A stretch of 64,000 nucleotides of DNA from Pelagicoccus sp. SDUM812003 (GTDB lineage Bacteria; Verrucomicrobiota; Verrucomicrobiia; Opitutales; Opitutaceae), in the NCBI RefSeq assembly GCF_031127815.1, contig NZ_JARXHY010000016.1, positions 1-64,000 on the forward strand, given 5' to 3'. Position numbers and translations under genes: made by a program. Of the stretch, positions 36,301 to 44,318 are shown in pieces (position 1 is the stretch's first letter; every line of letters starts with the position of its first letter). The notes under the pieces were generated by a model, which was not told where the DNA came from, did not search any database, and saw only the letters and a list, made by a program, of their open reading frames with translations.

Positions 36301-37593
36301 ATTGTCATAGTCGAGCACCACCACGGCTTTGCCATATCCCCTGTCCCCGACTCCCGACGCGGCGGTGATATCGTTAAACCGTCCCGCGCCGTCGTTTTGA
36401 AAGACAGTGGTGGGATCGACGAGAGCGTCCTGATAAAAGAAGACCTCCCATTCCGCCGAATCCATGCCGTTTGTGACGAACAGATCCGGATCTCCATCGT
36501 TGTCATATTCGAAAAATGCAGCCCCCCACGACCATCCGACGCGATCCACTCCGGCGGCCTTCGCGACTTCGAAAAAGCGTCTAGATCCAGAATTCTGATA
36601 CAACTTGTTTCCGGTATTGGTTCCGGTTTCCCCGTAGAGCTTCTGGTCGAAGATCGACGTGGCGTAGTAGTCCAAGTCGCCATCCAGGTCGTAGTCCGCG
36701 ATCGCGATCCCCATGCCGAACTCGTCCAAGCCAACTCCAGCCGTGTCGGTGCCCTCAGCGAAGCTTCCATCCCCGCGGTTCCAGTAGAAGCGGCTCCCTC
36801 CGAAATCCGCCATCAAAGCCAAGTCCGGCCAGCCATCCTCGTCAAAGTCGGCCCAACCAGTGGAAAAACCATGCTGACGCTCCACGCCTGATTCCGGTTG
36901 CACCAGTCCGGCGGCAACGGTCACGTTCTCGAAATGTCCTGGATTTTCCGCCCCCTCGTTTCTCAACAATACGGAGTGCAGCTCCGGCTCCACTCCTGCA
37001 TCCGGTCCCCACTCGCTCACGTAAACGTCCAAGTATCCATCCAAATCGAAATCGACCAAACCGACGCTGTGCCCTTCGTGCGGAAGCTCGCTCGTCGGAA
37101 CTGCTGCGCCCCGCTGCGTGGCTTCCTCGGTGAAAAAGCCCGCCCCATCGTTGATGAAAAGATAGTAGCGCTCGCCCCGGTGCGGCACCACGAACAGATC
37201 CGTATCTCCATCTCCATCGAAGTCCCCCGCGGCGAAGGCGCCGCTGTCCAGCGCCACCGACAGACCTCGTGCGGATCCTTCTTCGGCAAAGGTTCCATCC
37301 CGCTGGTTCATGAACAACACTGGGGGCTTGTTGTATCGCCCCGCCACGAAGTCCGTCCACCCATCGCCGTCGGCGTCGAACGCGGCAGCGCCAGCATGGT
37401 TTGAAACCGGCGTGTGGGTCACTCGATCAAGACCCAACTCCTGGTTGCTCGGCACTTCCTCCTTAGCTGCGTGCAGATAGTCGATTCCCACGCTATCGCT
37501 CACGTTGGTAAACCGGGCGAATCCATCCAACGAATACACCAACATTCCGACGCCAAGAAACGTCCGAATCAAAGTTGAAAGGCTCGCCTTCAT
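33307..37593 (-). CDS. FG-GAP/UnbV propeller fused to Ig domain and vanadium haloperoxidase/PAP2 domain
   Basis: A 1,428-residue secreted fusion. Residues about 30-450 are FG-GAP/VCBS repeats (FDADGDGWTDFVAG, GDFDGDGDTDLFVV, ADYDLDGDLDYY). About 457-547 is ASPIC/UnbV (GIGAVVRVTDGERTQTG, WPSGIRQDIENLN), and about 551-634 an Ig-like domain. About 638-1221 is a vanadium-dependent haloperoxidase/type 2 phosphatase domain with the complete KX6RP...SGH...SRX5HX3D pattern: Lys1014, Arg1021-Pro1022, Ser1124-Gly1125-His1126, Arg1189, His1195 and Asp1199. A roughly 200-residue beta-rich tail follows. Its ATG abuts the TPR gene's TAA (TAAATG), so translation is coupled. Haloperoxidases use vanadate, peroxide and halide; an acid phosphatase activity is the alternative. 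Confidence 0.85.
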   Translation of the reverse strand: MKASLSTLIRTFLGVGMLVYSLDGFARFTNVSDSVGIDYLHAAKEEVPSNQELGLDRVTHTPVSNHAGAAAFDADGDGWTDFVAGRYNKPPVLFMNQRDGTFAEEGSARGLSVALDSGAFAAGDFDGDGDTDLFVVPHRGERYYLFINDGAGFFTEEATQRGAAVPTSELPHEGHSVGLVDFDLDGYLDVYVSEWGPDAGVEPELHSVLLRNEGAENPGHFENVTVAAGLVQPESGVERQHGFSTGWADFDEDGWPDLALMADFGGSRFYWNRGDGSFAEGTDTAGVGLDEFGMGIAIADYDLDGDLDYYATSIFDQKLYGETGTNTGNKLYQNSGSRRFFEVAKAAGVDRVGWSWGAAFFEYDNDGDPDLFVTNGMDSAEWEVFFYQDALVDPTTVFQNDGAGRFNDITAASGVGDRGYGKAVVVLDYDNDGDEDVIVTQTFGKPIIYRSNASENGKKWIRFRFQGDQSNRDGIGAVVRVTDGERTQTGLYNPSNAYMGQREGVLHFGLGDAGESVDSIQVVWPSGIRQDIENLNTNEVHVIVEPDVELLAPIIETQPIGGTFEVGERLELSLEVLGGTGVTVSWEKDGESIFGADRQDFEIKRLQPYDAGVYRARVKNAAGETLTKEVIVEVTVDLQDHSVARWWNEFLLDAIRKDFPAPTIHGRNLYHLSATMWDVYWAYEEDGWERAQAVFHQEALSEADWFGDRIAAQREAISYACYRVLKRRYQNSVSSERIRYNIDWLMERFGYDPSIETTVGNAPAAVGNRIADSILQQTLDDGSNEANGYADTSGYAEANEPMVFKLPGANIDDPNRWQPLAFDFRVTQNGIPSEEKVQSFVGVNWREVDTFAIEKDSGITIAWDPGPPPLFGTETHDAFVDAAVEVIRYSSLLDPASSEMIDISPGGLLNNPLGTNDGEGRSVNPVTGRPYEPNLVRHADYGRILAEFWADGPASETPPGHWNTLLNEVSEHPSFERNYMGLGEEMDELEWNIQSYLALNGAMHDAAVAAWTLKRQYDYSRPISMIRCLAGFGQSSDPDGPSYHPDGLPLIDDLIEVVTQESSAQGERHEHLAAEVGKIAIRAWAGEPADHHSQVGGVDWILAENWMPYQRSTFVTPAFAAYVSGHSTFSRAGAEVMSLLTGSPFFPGGIGQYTFPKGDFLEFEYGPSEDVVLQWATYFDAADQAGLSRLYGGIHVRADDFIGRTLGARIGVEAFLKAHSLRTGGSETGALARSLIGMSTVAGTDGRFVALEFVDGISRPIARAKSVASAEAEDREGLYFIFNDSGSGEGTDSYQILARADGLTDILISGPVGRSEGVSVRFEVEGGENRLIAIRAWSSEDSVSTSTISLWQSGSESETLLASNSSRIQGDVDSIVEVLALRDGMSPSEAAEFTAALVTPIGPGNYRVEVTGEGAADVARLEIEEVKW

Positions 37594-39342
37594 TTAGCCG
37601 TTTTCTCTGAGCCTCTGTTCGATAACCCTGAGCAATTCGCGGTTCCCCTCGCTACGTTGCAAAGCCTCTTTCCAGCTAGCCCTCGCGCCTTCCAAATCTC
37701 CGGAGGCCATTCTCACGTCCCCAAGGCTTACATACAAAACCGGGTCGTTAGGTCGCCGCTCGATCAGGTTCGATACAGTGGCTTCCGCCAGATCGTAACG
37801 CTCGAGTTTCAGGCAAAGCTGAACCTTATTCAGGTAAGCTTCCTCGCCATCTGCCGATACATCGATAGCTCGATCGTAGAATCGGATGGCAGCTTCGAAG
37901 GCGCCCGCGCGAGCTTGCTCGTTTCCTGAACGCAAGTAAGCCAAAGCGAGCAAGGCGCTGGCATCCTGATTCTCCGGGTCGATTTCCACCGCCTCCTGCA
38001 GCGGATCGATGGCATCCTTCGGTTGATTGACCTCGAGAGCATATCGGCCGATCATGACTCGCGAAGCAAGGTCTTGCGGCAGCAGTTGACGCAGCTGCTC
38101 AAGGGCCTGAATCGATTCCTTTCGCTTTCCCAAACTCCAATAGAGCCGGGAAACCTGGCGATTTCCTTCAATGTGATAGGGATCCTTCGCCAAGGCTTTC
38201 TCTAGCCAGCCGATTTGTTCACCGCTGTCCCTTCTTTCGGCGAGAGACGCCATCAAGACTAGGAGGTCTGCATCTCCTCCAGTCCGCGCGATTTCTTCGC
38301 TCACCACAGACTCCGCACGCCCGTTCAATCCCCCTCTCGCAAGGGCATCAGCGAGAAAATAGCGAACGGTGGAAGGATCTCCACCAAACGCTAGGGCTTG
38401 CTCGTAAGCGTCTGCCGCATCCTCGTAGCGGCCCACCTGGTAGAACGCGTATCCTCTTTGTTGGTACGCTTGAGGGTCGTTCGGGCGGATCGCTTCCATG
38501 CGGTCCACCAATTCTAAAGCGCGATCGAGATCGCCGGCCTTGAGGTGGTTCTCGAACACGAAACTGAGCCGCTGGCTGTCGTAGCAATCGTCCATCAGCG
38601 AATCGAGCCACGGATCCGCTAGAGGCGACGGTTTTCGACGAGGAGCGTTTTCGCGGATTTCCGCAGCGAGCTGATCTTGCCCCGCTCTATCCAGAGCCTG
38701 GCTAAGCAGCGAGAACCCGTCCGAAAAGTCAGGATTCGCTAACACCAGTTTCTTCAAAGTAACAATCGATTCGTGGATACGGTTTTCTCGCAACTGGTCC
38801 CGAGCGATAGCCAGCAAAGCATGCGGCTGCGTTTCGTGCGTATCGAGAATGCTACGATATCGGTCCAAGGCCTGATCGGCGTCTCCCGACTTGTATTCAA
38901 GTTCAGCCAATCTGAGTCGGGCCGGCAGATAGTAAGGCGACTTCTCCAAACACTGCTGCAAGGACGTCCGCGCCAGACCGAGGTTGCCCATCTGACTCGC
39001 CAGATCCGACCGACGATAAAGCAGGAGATCCTCTTCGACCTCTTCAAAACTCAAGGCGAGCTCGTAGCACCTCAACGCTTCCTCGTTGAATCCATTTATA
39101 TGATACAGGCCCGACAGCTCGAGCACCGACTGAGCGTGGTCGTTCCACGGCCAGATGAGTCGACTCTCGACCCGGTCCAAGCGCTGATCCAATGCCGCCG
39201 GAAAGCCCTCGGTGTCCGGACGCTCCGGTAGCGCCGAACGAATTGACCTGCCATCGGCATCGCCCCAAAATAGACCAACCGCCAGCGCGACAGCGATCGC
39301 GAGGGAAACGAAAAGGAGTGGTTTAGATTTTGAATGCAGCAT
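37594..39342 (-). CDS. TPR repeat protein with N-terminal membrane anchor
   Basis: 582 residues from the ATG at 39342; the frame reaches a TTG at 39363, but MLHSKSKPLLFVSLAIAVALAVGLFWG gives a short basic lead and one transmembrane helix, so the rest faces the periplasm. From about residue 70 to the end it is made of TPR motifs (SVLELSGLYHINGFNEEALRCYELAL, AYQQRGYAFYQVGRYEDAADAYEQAL, ASALLALAYLRSGNEQARAGAFEAAIRFYDRAI). TPRs make protein-protein contacts; a scaffold or chaperone role for the co-encoded haloperoxidase-like fusion is suggested by the zero-base gap between the genes. Confidence 0.88.
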   Translation of the reverse strand: MLHSKSKPLLFVSLAIAVALAVGLFWGDADGRSIRSALPERPDTEGFPAALDQRLDRVESRLIWPWNDHAQSVLELSGLYHINGFNEEALRCYELALSFEEVEEDLLLYRRSDLASQMGNLGLARTSLQQCLEKSPYYLPARLRLAELEYKSGDADQALDRYRSILDTHETQPHALLAIARDQLRENRIHESIVTLKKLVLANPDFSDGFSLLSQALDRAGQDQLAAEIRENAPRRKPSPLADPWLDSLMDDCYDSQRLSFVFENHLKAGDLDRALELVDRMEAIRPNDPQAYQQRGYAFYQVGRYEDAADAYEQALAFGGDPSTVRYFLADALARGGLNGRAESVVSEEIARTGGDADLLVLMASLAERRDSGEQIGWLEKALAKDPYHIEGNRQVSRLYWSLGKRKESIQALEQLRQLLPQDLASRVMIGRYALEVNQPKDAIDPLQEAVEIDPENQDASALLALAYLRSGNEQARAGAFEAAIRFYDRAIDVSADGEEAYLNKVQLCLKLERYDLAEATVSNLIERRPNDPVLYVSLGDVRMASGDLEGARASWKEALQRSEGNRELLRVIEQRLRENG

Positions 39343-39448
39343 CGGGGATTCGCAGGCTATCAAAACGTCATGTGTGAAAAAAGGCGAAGGACTACAAATT
39401 AGCTAACCTCGCCTCTCGCGAGGAGACCCTCGTTTTGCGAAAAGACAA

Positions 39449-39480
39449 AGGCTGCCCAAGCCCCTATGCCTGGGCAGCCT
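39449..39480 (-). terminator. Rho-independent terminator of the second TonB receptor gene
   Basis: AGGCTGCCCA (39449-39458) and TGGGCAGCCT (39471-39480) form a perfect 10-bp stem with a 12-base loop. On the minus strand it is followed by TTTGTCTTTT and lies 20 bases after the receptor stop, separating that gene from the TPR gene. Confidence 0.85.
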
Positions 39481-39500
39481 ACCGCAAAGATAAAACAGAG

Positions 39501-42482
39501 TTAGAAGCTGAACGTCGTTTGCATGGTCCAGGTGGGACCAAACTCGATACGGAAGCCAGTCTCCTCGCCGTCCGAGTTAGCGTTGATCGCCTGGAACCCT
39601 TCGTTGCGAGTGAGGTTGCGCACGTTCAACTGAATGTTCATGTCCACACGGTCGCCCATGATCTTCTTGTCGAATCCGATCCAGAAATCGACGTCGAGAG
39701 TGGCTTCGTCCATATAGGGACTGTCGAGCTCCAACCCGATCACGTCACCCGCTTCATTGTTGATGGTCGGGAAACCGATCGCCGCATCGTCCTGCCAACG
39801 CAGCGCTCCGCCAACGTTCCAGCCCTTCATAGCGCCATCGGTGAAGGTGTAGTTAGTGATGGCGTTGGCGCGCCATTCACGAAGCTGGGGATTGGTGGTA
39901 CCCTCCGCTGCCCGGTAGGTCGCAGCAGAGAAGGCTGGGAAAGCGTCGTAGAACTCTGACGGATTGCCCTCGAAGCCCCATGTCGAGTAGGTGAATTCGC
40001 TGTTCCAGACGGAACCGCCGTCGAGGTTTTGCCAATACGGAAGAGCCTCTTCGAGGAACCGCGTAACGGCCGGAGCGATAGCGGAGGAAACGGCATCCTG
40101 CTGAGAAACGTTGGCCATGAAGCGCCAGTTTTCTGTCGGGTTGTAGATCATCTCGATCTCCATGCCTTCGGAAGTCATTTCGGACGTGGATACGATATTG
40201 ATGTCACCCACTTCGAGAGGCGAAACCGGCGTATAAGGCACACCCTCAAGCGCGGCCACGTCAGGCATCACGACGCGGTCGATGAAGAGCAGCTCCCACT
40301 GGGCGAGGCGCATCTGAGGCCCCCAAGGCAGACGATTGTTGCTCTGCTCGACCTCGTACCAGTTGACGCGCAGGTTCATCTTGCCCTCGAGCAGGTTGAG
40401 CCCGAAGCCGAAGTCCACGCCCTCGCCTGTCGGAGGCGGCACGGATTCGCCGAACATGTTGACCTGAGTGGCAGCGGGACGGAAGTTTTCCGACTCGTTG
40501 TAGTGCAGACTCAACCAATCCAGCGGGTGAACGACGACCCCCATGGTAGTGGTAGAACCGCCAGATTCAGCCGGCTCTCCCGCGGAGTCGCCGAGAATCA
40601 GCAATCCGTCATCACCGAGCGCCGTGTAGGAATTCGTAGCCTTCTCCTGAGTGTCGTCGCGCCAGCCTGCAGTGCCGACTACTCTCCCGTCGAGCCAGTA
40701 GCTCTGCCAGATGAAACCAGTCGAATCGACGGTTTCAGCCTGAACATCGCGACGCTTTGGCGTGAACATCGAGCTGTAGCTATCCGTCGCCCAGGCGCCA
40801 GCGTCCGCATCCCAATAGAGATTGGGCACGCCTGATGGCGTCAGGTCCGGAACGCCCGGAGCGATGGTGGCTTGAGAGTCAGCAGTGCCGCCGAGGTAGC
40901 GGATGCGGGTCATCTGCCACAAGTCCTCGTTTACCCGGTTATTCGTGGGAAGGTAGTCTACCAGCTCGGAACGGATTTCGTTGAAAACCGTATTGGTGTT
41001 TCCCGTCTCCTGGCGCTCCGCCAACGCCGTGAAGTTGTGGCGACCGAGCCACTTGTTGCGATCCCGGAAGTCCAGCTCGTAGGTCAGCGTGCCGCGCAGC
41101 ATCTCGTTGTCGGCGTTGCGGATCGATTTGCTGTCGAGCGTTCTCTGAGGAACGTAGGTCTCGCCGAAGTGCGGATTCGGAGTGCCGTCCATGAAGTGCG
41201 AATTGTTATCCACCCAGATCTGGAAGCCCCAAGTGAAGCGCTGGGTGTCCTCCTCGTAGTCCTCGCTGAGGTATCCGATATTCAGATACAGGTTTTCCGC
41301 GAGCTTCTGGTCCCAGCTGAGCGACAGGGCCTCGAAGTCGTGGTTGCGCAAGCTTGGGTTGAGGTTCATGTCGTGGAAGGGAGCGATCTTGTTGTCGGAG
41401 AACGCCACCGAGGTGTAGTTGTCCGCGTCGCCTCGCTGCTGCACGACTCCGGTGAACCAGCGGTCATTGCCTCCTGTGAGGAACTGAACCGTGTTTCCAT
41501 CGTAGTCGGTGATCGCTACGGCGCCCACGTTCTGCGGGCGGGTGAGATACTCGGGAGCCTCGCTGTACAGCTGCTCCGCCGCGTTCCAAGCCGGCCTTCC
41601 CTGCTCGACCCACTCCGACACGTAGTCGATCGGCGTGATGGAGTTCGGATTGTTCTGCTCTTGACGCACCACTTCGTAGTTCAGCTTGAAGGTGGCGTTC
41701 TCGAAAGGCTTGTAAGTGGTCGCCAGGTTCAGCCGATTGTCGTGGTAGTAGGCAGGCTGCTGCTGATAGCCGCGATCGGCCCAGAGTCCAAGGACGCGCA
41801 CCGCCAACTTGTCCTCGATCAGCACCCGATTGAAGTCCGCGGTGGACCGGAAATCCGAATTCGATCCGACTCGGAGCGACAGCTCGCTGCTGTCTTCAGC
41901 TACCACTGCGCTCTTGGTCATGTAGTTCACGACACCAGCTGGGTCAGCCATACCATAGAGGATGGAGTTCGGGCCGCGATTGACGGTCACACGCTCGAGA
42001 TTGTAGGCGTCGATGCCGACGCTGCCGCCGATCGAGCGGAAGAAATCGCGCGTCAATTCGGCGTTCCCCAATCCACGCACACGGTTCTGGATGTTCGGAT
42101 TGTCAGATACGAAGTCCTGCGTCCCGTTTCCGCCCGCGTTGGTGTAGTTAAGCGTGCTTTCCGTGTTCGAAGTATAAACGAGAATGTCGTTCAAGTCGGC
42201 AGCGCCAACGTCCTCGATGAAGTCCTCCGTCACTACGCTGATCGAAGCGGCGACGTCCTTCAGCTGGGTGTTGATACGGCTGCCTGCCAGAGTGCTGTTA
42301 GCACGGTAGCCTTGGTCCTCGTCCGCGCTCACCTCGAAAGGAGACAGCGTGAAGATTTCCTCTTCCTCGTCATCGGTTTGCGTCCAACCTGTTGAGAGTG
42401 GCACGACCGATACGAGGGCAGCGATAGCCGCCCTTCGGGCAAGCGATCGCGATATGTGGGGGTGTTTATCAATCAGTTTCAT
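39501..42482 (-). CDS. TonB-dependent receptor (FecA-like plug, Opitutae type)
   Basis: An outer-membrane receptor of 993 residues. A signal peptide ends near STGWTQ, followed by EEEIFTLSPFEVSADEDQGYRAN, the N-terminal pattern I associate with Opitutae receptors. The plug has NTQLKDVAASISVVTEDFIEDVGA, RVRGLGNAELTRDFFRSIGG, VTVNRGPNSILYGMADPAGVVNYMTK; the rest is barrel, ending in aromatic TWTMQTTFSF. It is preceded by the FG-GAP lipoprotein gene, 321 bases upstream, and followed by a terminator. Oligosaccharide uptake is likely from neighbours; siderophore uptake is typical for similar plugs elsewhere and cannot be ruled out by sequence alone. Confidence 0.9.
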   Translation of the reverse strand: MKLIDKHPHISRSLARRAAIAALVSVVPLSTGWTQTDDEEEEIFTLSPFEVSADEDQGYRANSTLAGSRINTQLKDVAASISVVTEDFIEDVGAADLNDILVYTSNTESTLNYTNAGGNGTQDFVSDNPNIQNRVRGLGNAELTRDFFRSIGGSVGIDAYNLERVTVNRGPNSILYGMADPAGVVNYMTKSAVVAEDSSELSLRVGSNSDFRSTADFNRVLIEDKLAVRVLGLWADRGYQQQPAYYHDNRLNLATTYKPFENATFKLNYEVVRQEQNNPNSITPIDYVSEWVEQGRPAWNAAEQLYSEAPEYLTRPQNVGAVAITDYDGNTVQFLTGGNDRWFTGVVQQRGDADNYTSVAFSDNKIAPFHDMNLNPSLRNHDFEALSLSWDQKLAENLYLNIGYLSEDYEEDTQRFTWGFQIWVDNNSHFMDGTPNPHFGETYVPQRTLDSKSIRNADNEMLRGTLTYELDFRDRNKWLGRHNFTALAERQETGNTNTVFNEIRSELVDYLPTNNRVNEDLWQMTRIRYLGGTADSQATIAPGVPDLTPSGVPNLYWDADAGAWATDSYSSMFTPKRRDVQAETVDSTGFIWQSYWLDGRVVGTAGWRDDTQEKATNSYTALGDDGLLILGDSAGEPAESGGSTTTMGVVVHPLDWLSLHYNESENFRPAATQVNMFGESVPPPTGEGVDFGFGLNLLEGKMNLRVNWYEVEQSNNRLPWGPQMRLAQWELLFIDRVVMPDVAALEGVPYTPVSPLEVGDINIVSTSEMTSEGMEIEMIYNPTENWRFMANVSQQDAVSSAIAPAVTRFLEEALPYWQNLDGGSVWNSEFTYSTWGFEGNPSEFYDAFPAFSAATYRAAEGTTNPQLREWRANAITNYTFTDGAMKGWNVGGALRWQDDAAIGFPTINNEAGDVIGLELDSPYMDEATLDVDFWIGFDKKIMGDRVDMNIQLNVRNLTRNEGFQAINANSDGEETGFRIEFGPTWTMQTTFSF

Positions 42483-42803
42483 ATCTAGTTAGATTGTTTA
42501 ATAACAGGCGTCAACGAGCGCCTTGCGAGGATATCGAAATCCAGACAGCGTTCGTCGCCTTGGGGGTGATTAGGGTAGTTTTCTTATGCTGGGGCGCTCT
42601 GCGAGCGGTTAGGTTCGATCGGCTCGGAGAAGAAAGACACTGGTGCGAAAGTCGAACGCGCATCAGTGATCTGTTAGATTTTTAGTAAAACTATTTTACT
42701 TTCACGAAATCAAGCAAATTCAGAAAACGTTCAATACCCCTCTCGATTTCCGTGAAGAACAACCAAAAGCGCCGTCAAATGAGAGACAGCCTAGAGGGAC
42801 TTT
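42483..42803. other. Intergenic region upstream of the second TonB receptor
   Basis: 321 bases with no gene. It contains a palindrome AGTAAAA (42684-42690), CTA, TTTTACT (42694-42700), an operator candidate about 200 bases before the receptor start. On the minus strand, TTGACG lies about 25-30 bases ahead of the start codon, but without a convincing -10 element in register. Confidence 0.5.
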
Positions 42804-44117
42804 CTAGTCCCGATCCCAAACGCTCACTCGGCTGACGTGCTCCATAGGAGGGTAAAAATAGAATCCTCCGCTCACCAGCTCGTCGCGACCGTCTCCATCG
42901 AGGTCGCCTGCTTCCAAGGTGATCAAATGGGTCGGAGCGTGGGCCAAGATGCGCTTTTCGAAGCGACCTGAACCGAGGTTCTCGTAACAGGCCAACGAAA
43001 CTGCGGAGGAGTCCGACCAATCGTTGAAAGCGCTCGTAGCGAGGAAGTCCAAATCTCCGTCCCCGTCGATATCCGTCACTGACGGGGCATAGGCTCCGGA
43101 CAGATCGCCTATACGATGAAAGGTGAAGTCTCCTGCGCCATCATTCTCCAGCCATTGGACACCATGCCAGCGCCTCGCCCCAGGAGTGGCGTAGTCAAAT
43201 CCGTCCCCGTTCGTGTACGCGATATCCACGTCACCATCCTGGTCCATATCCACTAACTGAATACCGCTACTTCCGTAATCCTTGTTGGTTGACCCATGCA
43301 GCACTCTCGCCTGAAAGCTGCCATCGCCTCGGTTCTCGAACAAGTAGATCTCCTCCCAGTCCTGGGAAACCAGGGCGATGATGTCTAGATCACCATCGGC
43401 ATCCACATCCGCCACCGGCGTATGAATGGCTCCCGACAGACTCAAAAGATTGTGGCTTTCGAACTCCCAGTTTCCCGAGTTTTCCATCCAGAAGACCTCT
43501 CCCTCGAAATAGCCAAACGCTCCGACCGAGAGATCGAGATCGCCATCTCCATCGAGATCCCCCGCTTGCACATCGGTGACTCGATCGATTCCCTCGACCA
43601 GAACGCGCTCGCTGAAGCTTTGGTTGCCGTCGTTTTCCAGCACGATCACCGAGCCGATCTTCTGGTCGTTGGGCGTCACGATGCCCATGCTCGCAACCAG
43701 AAGGTCCAAATCTCCGTCCCGATCCAGATCGCAAGCCTCCACGTGAGCGGCTCCCGCGATTCCTTCCGCTATGACGAACTCCGCGAAAACTCCCGGCGTC
43801 ACCTGGCGAATCCAAGCAACCTTGTTCAACCGCCCCTCCGTGAAAACGACATCGACAAGACCGTCGCTATCCAAATCAACGATCGCAATATCCGTCACCC
43901 ACGGAAACCCTTCCACTGGATCGCCGATGGTTCTCCAATTCAGGTATCCAAGTCCCAATACGGAATCGGCAACACGCTCCGACTCCCCAGAGCTCTCTCC
44001 TGCGTCGCCGCATCCACTCAAGAGGACCGCCGCCACGCTCAGCGCAAGCGCAGCTGAAAGTCGATACAGCGTCTTATCGACTGGATACAGCAAACGAGAC
44101 TTCAGGGAACGAGCCAT
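42804..44117 (-). CDS. FG-GAP/VCBS repeat lipoprotein
   Basis: 437 residues from the ATG at 44117; the frame is open to 44186, but MARSLKSRLLYPVDKTLYRL leads directly into a hydrophobic segment and the lipobox LLSGC with Cys36, so it is a lipoprotein. The mature part is a beta-propeller of FG-GAP repeats with repeated calcium loops (VDLDSDGLVDVVF, CDLDRDGDLDLLVA, GDLDGDGDLDLSVG, ADVDADGDLDIIAL, TDIDGDGDLDFLAT, GDLDGDGRDELVSG). There is no ASPIC/UnbV domain. It lies directly upstream of the TonB receptor, a position where Bacteroidetes would have a glycan-binding lipoprotein; a similar role here is my inference. Confidence 0.83.
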   Translation of the reverse strand: MARSLKSRLLYPVDKTLYRLSAALALSVAAVLLSGCGDAGESSGESERVADSVLGLGYLNWRTIGDPVEGFPWVTDIAIVDLDSDGLVDVVFTEGRLNKVAWIRQVTPGVFAEFVIAEGIAGAAHVEACDLDRDGDLDLLVASMGIVTPNDQKIGSVIVLENDGNQSFSERVLVEGIDRVTDVQAGDLDGDGDLDLSVGAFGYFEGEVFWMENSGNWEFESHNLLSLSGAIHTPVADVDADGDLDIIALVSQDWEEIYLFENRGDGSFQARVLHGSTNKDYGSSGIQLVDMDQDGDVDIAYTNGDGFDYATPGARRWHGVQWLENDGAGDFTFHRIGDLSGAYAPSVTDIDGDGDLDFLATSAFNDWSDSSAVSLACYENLGSGRFEKRILAHAPTHLITLEAGDLDGDGRDELVSGGFYFYPPMEHVSRVSVWDRD

Positions 44118-44318
44118 ATACGCGTATCTCAAAATCACATTCGGAAAAGCCCTCGAATGAGAGCCGAGCGATCGACCCCATCCCACTCCCGGCTCCTTCT
44201 GTCAAACCGTTTATGATCTTCGCATTCCAGACCTACTCGCTGCCAGATCTTCGCGAGACGAAAAGTTGACGAATTTCGCCTACGACGCCGACTTTTGTTT
44301 GTCGAACAAATCGATAAA

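Noticed and set aside
40872-42395. Plus-strand open frame of 507 codons opposite the second TonB receptor
   Set aside because: Antisense shadow; the receptor plug and barrel motifs are unmistakable on the other strand.
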